Below are positions 1-9,200 of a stretch of DNA of 32,607 nucleotides, in pieces. The notes under the pieces are model-generated. The model saw only the letters and a list, made by a program, of their open reading frames with translations, was not told where the DNA came from and searched no databases. The position numbers and the translations under genes were made by a program. The DNA comes from Deltaproteobacteria bacterium (lineage in GTDB: Bacteria; Myxococcota_A; UBA9042). The stretch lies in NCBI GenBank assembly GCA_020632665.1, contig JACKFC010000043.1:1-32607 (forward strand). The letters run 5' to 3'. Every line of letters starts with the position of its first letter. Positions within the stretch are counted from its first letter, which is position 1.

Positions 1-43
1 TGACGGGCAGATCGGAGTTGCAGAAAACTGAATCGCCTCCGAC

Positions 44-63
44 CCTGCCTGCCTGCCTGCCTG
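44..63. repeat. CCTG tetranucleotide repeat, 5 units
   Basis: Five perfect consecutive CCTG units. They lie outside any gene I can support, downstream of the pseudouridine synthase stop codon. Tetranucleotide tracts can slip during replication, but with no reading frame or promoter attached there is no sign of a phase-variation role. Confidence 0.85.
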
Positions 64-68
64 TCAAG

Positions 69-101
69 ACATCTCTGTCGCTTTTTTTTGTAAAGAGATG
101 T
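69..101. other. Inverted repeat with T8 tract in the loop, after rluA-like gene
   Basis: ACATCTCT (69-76) is perfectly complementary to AGAGATGT (94-101); the 17-nt loop contains eight consecutive T. It starts 5 bases beyond the stop codon of the pseudouridine synthase gene (minus strand). It could be a transcript-end hairpin, but the T run is in the loop rather than after the stem, so it is not a classical intrinsic terminator. The segment is clearly more AT-rich than the rest of the window. Confidence 0.4.
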
Positions 102-106
102 AAAAA

Positions 107-799
107 CTACTCGACCACCAACCCCACCCGTTCCGCCACGCGCCGCATATCCGCCGGCATCGGCGCCTCGACCTGCAGCGGCTGCCCGGTCGTGGGGTGC
201 TGCAGGGTGATGCGATAGGCGTGCAGCATCAGCCGCGGCGCGACGCCCTGGTCGTGCTCGGGCTCGCCGTAGACCGGATCGCCGACAATTGGGGCGCCGC
301 TATCGGCGAGGTGGACGCGCAGCTGGTGCCGGCGCCCCGTCATCGGGCGGCACTCGACCAGCGCATACGGAGGCTCGCGATCGAGCTGACGGAAGCGCGA
401 GGAGGCGCGATCGCCGCCGCTGCGGACCGCGATGACGACGCCGTCCTTGCGGGCGCGGAGGTGGTCGTCGACGTCCCAGCGCGAGGCCAGCGACGACTCG
501 ACCCGGCAGATGGCGAGGTAGCGCTTGTCCATCTCGCGTTCGGCGAAAGCGTCGCCGAGCGCGGCGGCGGCGGCCCGGCTGCGGGCGAAGACGACCACGC
601 CGCTGGTATCGCGGTCGAGGCGATGGCAGAGGTGCAGCTCGCTGGCGATGCCCTGGCTGCGGAGCAGGCGCTCGGTCGCAGCGACGAGGTGGTCGCGGCC
701 GGGGTCGACCGTCGCGTGCGAGGGCAGGCCTGGGGGTTTGTGGACCAGGAGCAGGTCGTCGTCGATGTGGAGCAGTGTCGGTACGGAGGGCGTGTTCAT
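107..799 (-). CDS. RluA-family RNA pseudouridine synthase
   Basis: A 230-residue protein that would isomerise specific uridines to pseudouridine in rRNA or tRNA. The family signature HRLDRDTSG is at residues 59-67, with the catalytic Asp at 62. The conserved C-terminal RNA-binding motif (TGRRHQLRVHL, then GDPVYG) follows around residues 175-200. An N-terminal S4 domain is absent, so this is the short, stand-alone-catalytic-domain form like RluA/TruC rather than RluC/RluD. The frame stays open far upstream, but the ATG at 797-799 gives the family-typical N-terminus (a short lead into DDDLLLVHKPPG) and leaves 48 bp to the divergent kinase gene. The exact RNA target cannot be assigned from sequence. 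Confidence 0.92.
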   Translation of the reverse strand: MNTPSVPTLLHIDDDLLLVHKPPGLPSHATVDPGRDHLVAATERLLRSQGIASELHLCHRLDRDTSGVVVFARSRAAAAALGDAFAEREMDKRYLAICRVESSLASRWDVDDHLRARKDGVVIAVRSGGDRASSRFRQLDREPPYALVECRPMTGRRHQLRVHLADSGAPIVGDPVYGEPEHDQGVAPRLMLHAYRITLQHPTTGQPLQVEAPMPADMRRVAERVGLVVE

Positions 800-847
800 G
801 CCGACAAGATAGCCTCGCCGGGCGCTTGGGGGTACAAGTTGCGGGCG

Positions 848-2896
848 ATGAGCGAGCCCCTCGAGATCAGCACTGCCGACACCATCGCCCTGCAGACGCA
901 TTGGCGTACGGTGGGCCTTGCGCCCGACGGCATCGAGATCCGCACCGACGGCACGCTGATGCCGACGCGGCAGGAATTGCAGACCCGCGACGAGCACGCC
1001 CTGCGCACGCTGCCGCCACTGCGCATCGCGCACAGCGCGCACAACGACCAGGAAGGCATCGACCTGACCCTCGGCGCGGCGATCGGTGAGGGCGGCATGG
1101 GCCTGGTCCGCACCGCCGAACAGGTCGCGCTCGGGCGCGAGGTCGCGGTCAAGACGGTGCGGCAGGAGCTGCGCAGCAGCGGCACCCGGCAGGGCGAGGC
1201 GACGCTGGCGCTGCTGCGCGAGGCCTGGGTCACCGGCCAGCTCGAACATCCGGCGGTGGTGCCGGTCCACACGCTGGGTCGCGACGACGAGGGCGCGCCG
1301 CTGCTGGTGATGAAGCGCATCGTCGGGCGGAGCTGGGCCGAGCTCTTGGCCGACCCGACGCTGCTGCCGGAGGAGGCCCGCGCCGACCCGCTGCGCTACC
1401 ACCTCGAGGTGCTGATCGCCGTCTGCAACGCGATCGCCTTCGCCCACAGCCGACGGGTGCTGCACCGCGACATCAAGCCGGACAACGTGATGATCGGCGC
1501 GTTCGGCGAAGTCTACGTCCTCGACTGGGGCCTCGCGGTGGCGCTGCCGGACGGCGACCCGCGCCTGCCGAGCCGCTCGGAGATCCGCGGCATCGCCGGC
1601 ACGCCGCACTTCATGGCGCCCGAGATGGTGGCGGTCGAGGTCGGCAAGATCGACGAACGCACCGACGTCTACCTGCTCGGCGCGACCCTGCACCTGCTGC
1701 TCACCGGCACCCCACGCCACGCCGGCCGCACCGCGATGGAGATCTTGGCCGCGGCCTGGCGCTCGCCACCCTACGGCTACGACCTCACGATCCCCGAAGA
1801 GCTGGGCACCATCTGCAACCGCGCCACCGCCGCCGATCCGGCAGCCCGCTTCGCCGACGTGCCCACCTTCCGCGCCGCGCTCACGGCCTACCTGCAGCAT
1901 CGCCACTCGCTCGAAGTCACCCGCCGCGCCCGCGGCCACCTCGATCGCCTCGGACGCCTCCTCGACGCGCTGGGCGAGGAGGACCCGCTGAGCGCCCCGA
2001 CCCTGGATGCCACCACCGCCGCCATGGAGATCCCGTCCGACGAGAACGAGCGCCTCGCCGCCATCGCCTCGGCCTTCTCCGCCGCCCGCTTCGGCTTCGC
2101 CCTGGCGCTGGAGAGCTGGCCCGGCAACCTCGCCGCGCAGCAAGGCCACGAGCAGGCGCTGAATTGGATGTTCGACCACGAGATCGCCCGTGGCGACCTG
2201 CACGCCGCTCAGATGATCGCCGCCGAGCTACAACACCCCGACCCGAGCGTGCAGACCCGCCTCGAAGCCCTGCAAGCCGCCACGGCCGAGCAAGCCGCCA
2301 ACGCCGCAGCCCGCGAACGCGCCCTGCGCGATATGGACCGGCGCTACGGCACCCGCACCCGCGCCTTCCTCGCGCTGATCATCGGCGTCCTCTTTGGTGC
2401 CCAGGCGCTGGCAGGAGGCGCGATGGTCCGCGCCGGTCAGTTGCAGTGGCGTGCGTCGTACAGCGCCGCCGTCGCGCTCGCCTTCGTCTTCCTGCTGCTC
2501 GGCTTCGGCCGCTGGGCACGCGAGACGCTGAACGCGACCGACTTCAACCGCCGCGTCGTCCGCGCCCTGCACCAACTCGCGCTGCTCAATGTGGCGATGG
2601 TCTGCGTGCTCTGGCTCGCCGAAACACCGCCGCTGACCATCATGGCCTGGCAGATGCTGCTCTTCGCCGGCTTCGGACCAACCCTCGGCGCCAGCCTCGA
2701 CCCAAAGATCGCCCCCTCGGGCCTGGGCTACTTCGCCGGCTTCGCTTGGTCGATCCTCGCCCCGCAATGGTCCTTCGAAGCGATGGCGCTGGGCCACATC
2801 ACCGCCGGAGCCTGGACCACCTGGGCCTGGCGCCCCGAACGCCTCAAAGGCGACTACACCGGCAACGCCCACCGCCTCCGAGACCCACCCCCCTAG
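848..2896 (+). CDS. Membrane Ser/Thr protein kinase (Hanks type)
   Basis: A 682-residue protein. The kinase domain spans about residues 74-360 with glycine loop GEGGMG (80-85), VAVK with Lys102, HRDIKPDN with catalytic Asp208, DWG (226-228) and an APE motif ending at Glu259. DWG replaces the usual DFG, a variant seen in many bacterial kinases. All catalytic residues are present, so an active kinase is expected. A helical linker (about 365-500) is followed by roughly four hydrophobic segments near 507-528, 537-557, 577-612 and 625-645, placing the kinase domain in the cytoplasm on a C-terminal membrane anchor. This is the reverse of the common PASTA-type order. I use the ATG at 848; the upstream open frame overlaps the divergent pseudouridine synthase. 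Substrate unknown. Confidence 0.9.
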   Translation: MSEPLEISTADTIALQTHWRTVGLAPDGIEIRTDGTLMPTRQELQTRDEHALRTLPPLRIAHSAHNDQEGIDLTLGAAIGEGGMGLVRTAEQVALGREVAVKTVRQELRSSGTRQGEATLALLREAWVTGQLEHPAVVPVHTLGRDDEGAPLLVMKRIVGRSWAELLADPTLLPEEARADPLRYHLEVLIAVCNAIAFAHSRRVLHRDIKPDNVMIGAFGEVYVLDWGLAVALPDGDPRLPSRSEIRGIAGTPHFMAPEMVAVEVGKIDERTDVYLLGATLHLLLTGTPRHAGRTAMEILAAAWRSPPYGYDLTIPEELGTICNRATAADPAARFADVPTFRAALTAYLQHRHSLEVTRRARGHLDRLGRLLDALGEEDPLSAPTLDATTAAMEIPSDENERLAAIASAFSAARFGFALALESWPGNLAAQQGHEQALNWMFDHEIARGDLHAAQMIAAELQHPDPSVQTRLEALQAATAEQAANAAARERALRDMDRRYGTRTRAFLALIIGVLFGAQALAGGAMVRAGQLQWRASYSAAVALAFVFLLLGFGRWARETLNATDFNRRVVRALHQLALLNVAMVCVLWLAETPPLTIMAWQMLLFAGFGPTLGASLDPKIAPSGLGYFAGFAWSILAPQWSFEAMALGHITAGAWTTWAWRPERLKGDYTGNAHRLRDPPP

Positions 2897-3009
2897 AAAC
2901 CAGCCTCACCAAACCCCGCCGCAAAGGCCGAAGCCGAAGCGAAGCGAAGGCGAAGCGCCAGGCGGCGCAGCCCACTCCGGCCTACCTCGCCGGCCAATGC
3001 GGGGGATGC

Positions 3010-3039
3010 CCGAAGGGGGTGCGCAAGCCCCCCCTTCGG
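3010..3039. terminator. Strong hairpin, first of a tandem pair between convergent genes
   Basis: CCGAAGGGGG (3010-3019) pairs perfectly with CCCCCTTCGG (3030-3039) around a 10-nt loop. It lies between the end of the kinase gene (+) and the end of the small membrane protein gene (-), so it could stop transcription from either side. There is no U-tract. The same intergenic stretch (2897-3120) also has a GAAGC-rich imperfect microrepeat near 2928-2962 and no supportable gene. Confidence 0.55.
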
Positions 3040-3051
3040 ATCGGGGGAGTT

Positions 3052-3077
3052 TCAAAGAGGGGCTCTCCCCTCTTTGA
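3052..3077. terminator. Strong hairpin, second of a tandem pair
   Basis: TCAAAGAGGGG (3052-3062) and CCCCTCTTTGA (3067-3077) form a perfect 11-bp stem with the 4-nt loop CTCT. The stem carries A/T-rich ends and a G/C-rich core, so each strand ends in a T-containing 3' arm. Together with the hairpin 12 bp to its left it looks like a bidirectional terminator, or one copy of a dispersed palindromic (REP-like) element. Confidence 0.6.
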
Positions 3078-3120
3078 TCCCTCACGCCTGGAAAGGCAAA
3101 ACCATCAAACCCAAAAAGAA

Positions 3121-4008
3121 CTACCGCATCCGTCGATGCATCGGCCGCTGCTGCGCCCGCGCCATCTTCTTCGCGCCAGGAGCAACCCGAAGCAAATCGG
3201 TCGCCATCTTCCGCAGCTCGAGATGAATCCCGGGCCCGGGAGCGACGAAACGCCCGAGCAAATTCGGATCAATCGCCATCAGCTGCCGCATCGCCTTGCG
3301 CGCGCTGTCCTTCTTCCCGGTCCCGAACATCGCGAAGCAGCGGGCATAGAGCAGCAAGGGCTGCACCTGCTCGATCTCCGGATTCGCCGGATCGAAGGGC
3401 GCGATCGTGTTCAGCGCGTCCTCGGCAGCACCGGTCCGGGCATAGGCCTCGGCCACGACCGCGGCGGTCATCGCGCGGGCCTGCATCGGTCCGCCGCTGG
3501 TGATCACGATGCGATCGGCGACGTCGCGCGCCTCGCGGACCCGGTTCTTCAGCAGCAGCAGCTGGACGCGGAAGGTCCGGACCTGATCGGCGGCGTCGGC
3601 CGGGACCTTGCTCAGGTCGATGGCGGAGAGCGTCTCGATCGCGCCGTCCGGATCGGTCTGCGCCTGCAGCTGGGCCTTGGCCAAGCCGGCCAGCACGGCG
3701 TCGTCCTTGCCTTCGCCGGCCGCGAGCTGGGCCAGGGCCGCCTCGCGCGCCTCGGGCGACGCCTGGGCCTGCTGCAGCAGCTGCATCAGCCCGGCCTGCT
3801 TCTTCGTCTTGCGCCAGAGCCACCAGATGCCGCCGGCGCCGGCGAGGGTGAGCACCCCCGCGCCGACCAGGGACCACCAGGTGCCGATCATCGCCGCGGA
3901 AATCCACACCGCCGCGGTGATGCCGATCAGCGTCGGCACCGAACGCTTGTTGAAGAGCGAGGGCATCGCCCCCGGCACCGCCCCGCCGATGCCCGTCTCG
4001 TTGCTCAT
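3121..4008 (-). CDS. Membrane protein with TPR-like helical repeats, function unknown
   Basis: A 295-residue protein I do not recognise. Two hydrophobic segments (about residues 24-42 and 46-63, ending at WWLWRKTKK) form an N-terminal anchor. They are followed by alanine/leucine-rich helices with TPR-like spacing (AVLAGLAKAQLQAQTDPDGA, later AEAYARTGAAEDAL) up to the end. I place the start at the ATG at 4006-4008 because GGGAG lies 5 nt upstream. A GTG at 4021-4023 overlapping the dehydrogenase stop codon as GTGA would add five residues. It follows leucine dehydrogenase on the same strand with 11 bp between them, so co-transcription is likely, but no functional link is evident. The TPR reading is an inference from helix pattern only. 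Confidence 0.75.
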   Translation of the reverse strand: MSNETGIGGAVPGAMPSLFNKRSVPTLIGITAAVWISAAMIGTWWSLVGAGVLTLAGAGGIWWLWRKTKKQAGLMQLLQQAQASPEAREAALAQLAAGEGKDDAVLAGLAKAQLQAQTDPDGAIETLSAIDLSKVPADAADQVRTFRVQLLLLKNRVREARDVADRIVITSGGPMQARAMTAAVVAEAYARTGAAEDALNTIAPFDPANPEIEQVQPLLLYARCFAMFGTGKKDSARKAMRQLMAIDPNLLGRFVAPGPGIHLELRKMATDLLRVAPGAKKMARAQQRPMHRRMR

Positions 4009-4019
4009 CTTGGCTCCCG

Positions 4020-5120
4020 TCACGCCCCGGCCCGACGGCTGGTCGGCATGCCGATGTAGTGGCTCTTGATCCGCGCGATGCCGGCGATGCGCCGCAGGGC
4101 CAGCGCGTCCGCCGCTTCGTGCGGCAGCTTGCCCTCGTCCTTCGCGATCGTGAGGATATCGCGGATGATGTCGTAGATCCCGGCGACCTGCTGCGAGGCG
4201 CGGTCGCGGTTGTAGCCCTCGAGCTCGTTCGCCACGTTGATCAGGCCGCCGGCGTTGATGACGTAATCGGGCGCGTAGACGATGCCCCGCTCCGCCAGCG
4301 CCGCGCCGTCGCGCTCGTCCTCGGCGAGTTGATTGTTCGCCGAGCCGGCGACGATGCTGGCCTTGAGCCGACCGATCGTCTGCGGGTTCAGCGTCGCGCC
4401 GAGGGCGCAGGGCGCGTAGATATCGACGTCGGCGTCATAGATCGCGTCGATGTCGACCACCTGCACCTCGCGATGCTTGTCGGTCACCGCGGCGAGGTTG
4501 TCGGCGTCGACGTCACAGACGACGACGTGCGCGCCATCGCCGACCAACATATCGACCAGGTGCCGACCGACCGCGCCGACGCCCTGGACGCTGACCCGCA
4601 TCCCCTCGAGCGACTCGTTGCCGCGCTGGAACGCGGCCGCCGCCTTCATGCCCTCGAAGACGCCGAGCGCCGTCATCGGCGAGGGATCGCCGGAGCCACC
4701 GAGGGCGCGGCTGATGCCGGTGACGAAGTCGGTCTCGTGCCGCACCCACTCCATGTCGCGCACGGTGGTGCCGACGTCTTCGGCGGTGATGTAGCGCCCG
4801 GCCAGGCTCTGCACGAAGCGGCCGTAGGCACGGAAGAGTTGCTCGCTCTTGTGCTTCTTCGGATCGCCGATGATCACGGCCTTGCCGCCGCCGAGGTTGA
4901 GGCCGGCTGCCGCCGATTTGTAGGTCATCCCGCGGCTGAGCCGGAGCACGTCGATGATGGCGTCCTCGTCGCTCTTGTAGGGGTACATCCGGGTGCCGCC
5001 GAGCGCGGGGCCCAGCGTGGTGTCGTGAATCGCGATGATGGCGCGCAGGCCGCTCACCTCGTCGTGGCAGAAGACCAGCTGCTCGTGACTCTTCTTGGCG
5101 ATCTCGTCGAAAAGATGCAT
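4020..5120 (-). CDS. ldh: Leucine dehydrogenase (Glu/Leu/Phe/Val dehydrogenase family)
   Basis: A 366-residue NAD-dependent amino-acid dehydrogenase that would reversibly deaminate branched-chain amino acids to 2-oxoacids, giving precursors for branched fatty acids. The substrate-domain lysines fall exactly where leucine dehydrogenases have them: Lys68 in MTYKSA and catalytic Lys80 in GLNLGGGK. The Rossmann motif GVGAVG is at 180-185 and Asp203 ends the second strand, consistent with NAD preference. The length is typical of leucine rather than glutamate dehydrogenase. The start ATG at 5118-5120 is preceded by GGAGG at good spacing. Valine or phenylalanine dehydrogenase cannot be fully excluded by motif alone, though the family resemblance is closest to leucine dehydrogenase. 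Confidence 0.92.
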   Translation of the reverse strand: MHLFDEIAKKSHEQLVFCHDEVSGLRAIIAIHDTTLGPALGGTRMYPYKSDEDAIIDVLRLSRGMTYKSAAAGLNLGGGKAVIIGDPKKHKSEQLFRAYGRFVQSLAGRYITAEDVGTTVRDMEWVRHETDFVTGISRALGGSGDPSPMTALGVFEGMKAAAAFQRGNESLEGMRVSVQGVGAVGRHLVDMLVGDGAHVVVCDVDADNLAAVTDKHREVQVVDIDAIYDADVDIYAPCALGATLNPQTIGRLKASIVAGSANNQLAEDERDGAALAERGIVYAPDYVINAGGLINVANELEGYNRDRASQQVAGIYDIIRDILTIAKDEGKLPHEAADALALRRIAGIARIKSHYIGMPTSRRAGA

Positions 5121-5252
5121 GGGCCCCTCCGTCCGGCGCGGCTGGCGCGTTGGTGCGCTGGCGCGGCGGCGACCTACCGCGCAACGCCCGCGACTGCAAG
5201 CCGCAGCGCGTCATCGCGGTCGGTCGCCGGGTGGCGGGGGAGGGAAAAGGGG

Positions 5253-5326
5253 TCGGGGCGACAGGATTCGAACCTGCGACCCTCTGCTCCCAAAGCAGAT
5301 GCGCTACCAGACTGCGCTACGCCCCG
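5253..5326 (-). tRNA. tRNA-Pro (anticodon UGG)
   Basis: The minus strand folds as a complete tRNA. The acceptor stem is CGGGGCG with CGCCCCG, having the C1:G72 pair typical of bacterial tRNA-Pro. A GTAGCGCAG-type D arm is present, the anticodon loop is TTTGGGA (anticodon TGG) closed by CTGCT/AGCAG, and the T arm contains GGTTCGAATCC. The discriminator base is A. The 3' CCA is not encoded, since the next bases are CCC, so it must be added after transcription. Confidence 0.97.
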
Positions 5327-5335
5327 AACGCGCGG

Positions 5336-5364
5336 AGGATGCGTGCCGCCAGGGGCGTCGTCAA
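5336..5364 (-). promoter_or_regulatory. Candidate sigma70-type promoter of tRNA-Pro
   Basis: On the minus strand TTGACG (5359-5364) and CATCCT (5336-5341) are separated by 17 bp. The expected start site, about 6-7 bases downstream, falls a few bases before the mature 5' end of the tRNA at 5326. The -35 is a near-consensus match (5 of 6); the -10 is weak (3 of 6). Confidence 0.45.
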
Positions 5365-5377
5365 CCCTGCGCCGCGA

Positions 5378-6205
5378 TCAGAAGCTCGGGCAGAAGCGGT
5401 CGTCGCAGGTGCCCATCAAATCGCAGAAATAGCAGTAGTAACCGCAGGGCAAGAACTCATCGTTGCCGGCGACGCAGGGCGGGATGAAGTCGGTACCCAC
5501 CAGCTTCTGCGCGCAAACGGCGTATTGCTGCTCGGGATCGACCACGCCGACGCCGGGCGTCGCGACGTTGAGCGCGACCAAGCAGCCCCAGCACAGGTCG
5601 ATCGGGAAGTGGACCTCTTGCGTCCGGACCGTGGTGCCGTCGGCCATCTCGCCTTCGATCGAGAGGTTGACCACCACGCGGTGCATCGTCGTGTAGCGCT
5701 TCGGATCGGCCAGGAAGCGGGCCCGCAGCTGCTCACCCAGCGTCGACGGGATCAGCGGGAAGCGACCACGCCACACCCCTTGGCCTGGGATCGATCCGGC
5801 GAAGGGGATATACCAAGAGAGCAGCGAAGCCGGCGGGTTCCAGCCGTTCAGCGGACCCGCCGCCTGGTTCAGGTCCAGGGTGGCCAACGCGCCGGTGATG
5901 GTGACGGTCGAGCTATCGCCGCGCAGGTGCTCGAAGGTATTGCCGGAGACCGTCGAGGTCGGCGGCATCAGGTTGAACACCTCGGGGAAGTAGTCGTATT
6001 TGTTGTAGACCATCAGGTCGAGCGTGCCGTGGCTGCGGTAGCGTTGGCCCTCTTCCGGATAGCACTCGCCGAGCGCGCCGGGGCCGACGGCCTCGCGGAT
6101 CGCCGGCACACAACCGTTGAGGTTGAGCGACGCGGGGTTGGCCTGATCGCAGGCCGCGAGCAGCGCGGTGGGCAGGAGAAGGGCGGCCAGCAGTGCGTTG
6201 CGCAT
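5378..6205 (-). CDS. Cys-containing lipoprotein, last gene of the pil operon, function unknown
   Basis: A 275-residue protein with a signal peptide ending in the lipobox LLAAC (Cys19 would be lipidated), so it is probably in the outer membrane. I recognise no family. The mature part is beta-rich in appearance and ends in a cysteine cluster (a CGYYCYFC stretch and CDDRFC in the last about 25 residues), with further cysteines earlier, suggesting disulfides or a small metal-binding tail. The gene starts 11 bp after the pilQ stop codon, with GGAGG just upstream of its ATG, so it is read as part of pilMNOPQ. That position makes a role with the secretin, such as a pilotin-like or assembly factor, plausible. 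No TPR motif like that of known pilotins (Tgl, PilF) is visible. Confidence 0.75.
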   Translation of the reverse strand: MRNALLAALLLPTALLAACDQANPASLNLNGCVPAIREAVGPGALGECYPEEGQRYRSHGTLDLMVYNKYDYFPEVFNLMPPTSTVSGNTFEHLRGDSSTVTITGALATLDLNQAAGPLNGWNPPASLLSWYIPFAGSIPGQGVWRGRFPLIPSTLGEQLRARFLADPKRYTTMHRVVVNLSIEGEMADGTTVRTQEVHFPIDLCWGCLVALNVATPGVGVVDPEQQYAVCAQKLVGTDFIPPCVAGNDEFLPCGYYCYFCDLMGTCDDRFCPSF

Positions 6206-6216
6206 ATTCTGCCTCC

Positions 6217-9200
6217 TTATTTGCCGACCGTCATCGACTGGGCGCGATTGACGATGCGGGGCGTGATGAAGATCAGCAACTCGGTGCGCTTGTCCTCTTC
6301 GGAACGGCTGCGGAAGAGCGCGCCGATCAGGGGCAAGTCGCCGAAGAACGGAACCTTCTTGATCGACTCGGAGGTCGACCGGGTGTAGATGCCGCCGATC
6401 ACCGTCGTCTCACCGTCGCCGAGCAGCAGCTCGGTCTGCGCCTCGCGCTGGGTGATGGTCGGGTTGCCGTCGGCGGCGCGGTTCGAGAAGTCCGGCTCAT
6501 TCTTGGTCAGGTTGATCTGCATCATGATATTGCCGTCTTGCGTGATGTGCGGCGTGGCCTGCAGACGCAAGTCGGCGTTGAAGAAGCGGGTCTGCACGCC
6601 CTGGGCCGAGACCACCGAGATCGGGATCGAGATGCCTTGGCGGATCTGTGCGGTCTTGTTGTCGAGCGTCATCACCTTCGGGCTGGAGACGATCTTCACC
6701 GACCCCTCGGTCTCCGCTGCCGAGAGGCGTAGGTTGAGGTTCGCCGCGCCGCCGAGTGAGCCGAGCGTCAGGCCAATCGCGCCACCAGCGCCCTGACCCG
6801 CCGCCGCCGGCAGGTTCACCGCGTAGTTCGGCGTGGAGATCGCCACACCGTCGGCATTGGCCTGGCCACCATCTGCGCCACCCGCGACGCCGACCACCGA
6901 AGGGAAGGCCAAGCCCGTCTCGTTGCCGTAGACGCTGGCCGCGGCCATGTTGCCGCCCCACTGGATACCGACATCCTTGGTGAAGTTCGAGGACGCCTCG
7001 ACGATGCGCGCCTCGACCAAGACCTGCGGGGTCTGCGCGTCGAGCTTGCGGATCATCTCCTCGACCGCCGCGACGTGCTCCTCGGTGTCGGTGACGACGA
7101 GCGCGTTGGTGCGCTGGTCGACGCTGACCTTGCCCTTCTTCGAGAGCAGGTCCTGCGCCTGCCTCATCAGCTGGCCGCTGTTGCCGTAATTCACCGGGAT
7201 GATGCGGACGACGAGCTGCTTGACGTCCTCGAGCTTCTGCCGACGCTCGAGCTCGAGGTCGAACTCCTTCTTCAGCTTCTCGACCGTCGAGACGCGGATG
7301 ACGCCCGACTGCCGGACATAGTCCAAGCCGCGCGCGCGCAGGATGACGTCGAGCGCAAGGTCCCACGGCAGGTTCTCGAGGTGGAAGGTCACCGTGCCCT
7401 GCACCTCGGGGCCGGCGATGATGTTCACGTTGCCTTCCTTCGCGAGGAAGGTCAGCACGTGCTGGATATCGGCGTCCTTGATGGTCAGGTTGATCCGCTT
7501 GCCGGTGTAGCGACGGGTCTTGCGCCACGGCGTCTTGATCGGGTTGCTGTTGACGCCGGCGCCCTCGGCGCTGGCAGCGCTGCCGCCGCCACCACCGCCA
7601 CCAGCGTCCTCCGGAGCCATCACCGGCTGCGGCGCGCGGGCACGCACGTCGCCGCCGACCCAGACCGGCCGCTGCACCCGGGCGTCCGCCGAGTTCTGCG
7701 CGCCGGCGTCGGTGCGGACGAAATCCCAGACGAGGTGACCGTCGCGCAGGCTGACCGCCGAGCTGGTCTGGCCGATCAGGTCGACCACGACCCGCGCCTC
7801 GCCGCGCGCGTTGGTCGGCGAGAAGGCGGTGACGCGCTCGATCGGGCCCTTGAGGTTGCGCGTATCGTAGGTGCGCTGCAGGTGCTCGGGCAGCACGGCG
7901 TCGGCGATGCGCAGGACCACGCGGTGCTGGGTCCGGCTCAGCACCTCGTAGCTCGGCTTGCCGTCGATCGGCAGCATCACCTGGCCGCGGCTGCGGCCTT
8001 CGGAGGTGATCTTTACGTCGAGGATGCGGGCGCGCTCGGCGTCGGCGGTGTCGGCTCCGGCACCGGTGCCACGGGCGCGCATGCGTTCGAGCGCGGCCTG
8101 CTGACGGATCCGCTGCCGCTCGGCCTCGGCGATCCGCGCCTGCTCGGCGGCCTCCTCTTCCTTGCGCCGCTTCTCGATCATCTGCGCCGCGAGCGCCTCG
8201 GCACGCCGCCGCACTTCGTCGTCGCCGGTCGCCTTCTTGCGGGTCGCGACCAGCTCGGCCTCGAGCCTGGCGGCGCGCTCGCGCTCGGAGGCGGCCTCGG
8301 CGCGCTCCCGCTCACGGGCCTGCCGCTCACGGTCGGCGCGCGCCTCGAGGATGGCGATGCGGGTCTGCTGCCGGCGGGCGAAGCCCTCCAGCGAGGCGCC
8401 ACCGTCGGCCTTCGCCGTGCCCCGGGCCTCGGCCGCCTTGCGGCGCTGCTGCTCGGCCACCAACGCCTCACGCAGCGAAGCCTCGCGGGTCTCGTGCGCC
8501 TCCTTCAGCGCCTCCTCGCGGGCGGCGTACTCCTTCTCGAGCTCCTCGCGGGTCTCGGCGATGCGCGCCTCGAGACGCTGCCGGGTCGCGCGGACCTCGG
8601 AGTCGAGCTTGGCGTTCTCGCTCTCGAGCCGGCGGCGGGTCTGCTCCAGCGCCCGCTCGGCCTCGGCGACGCGCGCCACATCGGCCTGGCGGTCGGCGCG
8701 CAGCCGCGAGAGCTCCTTCGCCCGGCTGGCGAGCGAATCGCGCAGCTCGGCGCTGCGCCGCTCGGCCTGCTCGCGACGCTTGGCCTCGGCCTGCGCCTCG
8801 CGCTGCGCCTTGGCGATCTCCGTGTCGCGACGGGTCAGCTCGCGGCGGGCGCCGGCGAGGCCCTGGCGGATGGTCGCGAGCTCTCGGTTCATCGCCTTCG
8901 CCTCGGCGCGGCGCCCGGAGGTCTTCGCGACGTTGGCGCGGTTGCGGGTCTCGGCCAGCTGCTTCTCCAGCGCGGCGACGCGGGCGGCCGTCTCGGCCTT
9001 GAGCGCCTCGAGCTGCTCGCTGCGCTCGTCGAGCAGCGCCGTCACCTTCGCGGCGCGGGCCTCGCTGGCCTGGGCGGCCGAGGCGGCGCGGCGCTCGGTG
9101 GCGCGGATCTCTTTTTCGTAGTTGGCACGCAGCGCCGCTTCGCGCTGCTTCGCCGCGGCCTCGACCTCGGCGCGCACCGCGGCGGTCCGCTCGGCGAGCT

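Noticed and set aside
107..2203. A 698-codon minus-strand frame starting inside the kinase gene
   Set aside because: Only the last 230 codons match a family (RluA). The upstream part is antisense to the kinase domain and of low-complexity composition.
5121..5252. Promoter or small RNA between tRNA-Pro and leucine dehydrogenase
   Set aside because: The best -35/-10 pair on the minus strand (TTGCAG, 17 bp, TAGGTC) matches the consensus poorly, and no stable terminator-like hairpin is present.
5253..5326. tRNA-Pro as an integration site of a mobile element
   Set aside because: No integrase gene, no partial tRNA duplicate and no change of composition were seen on either side.
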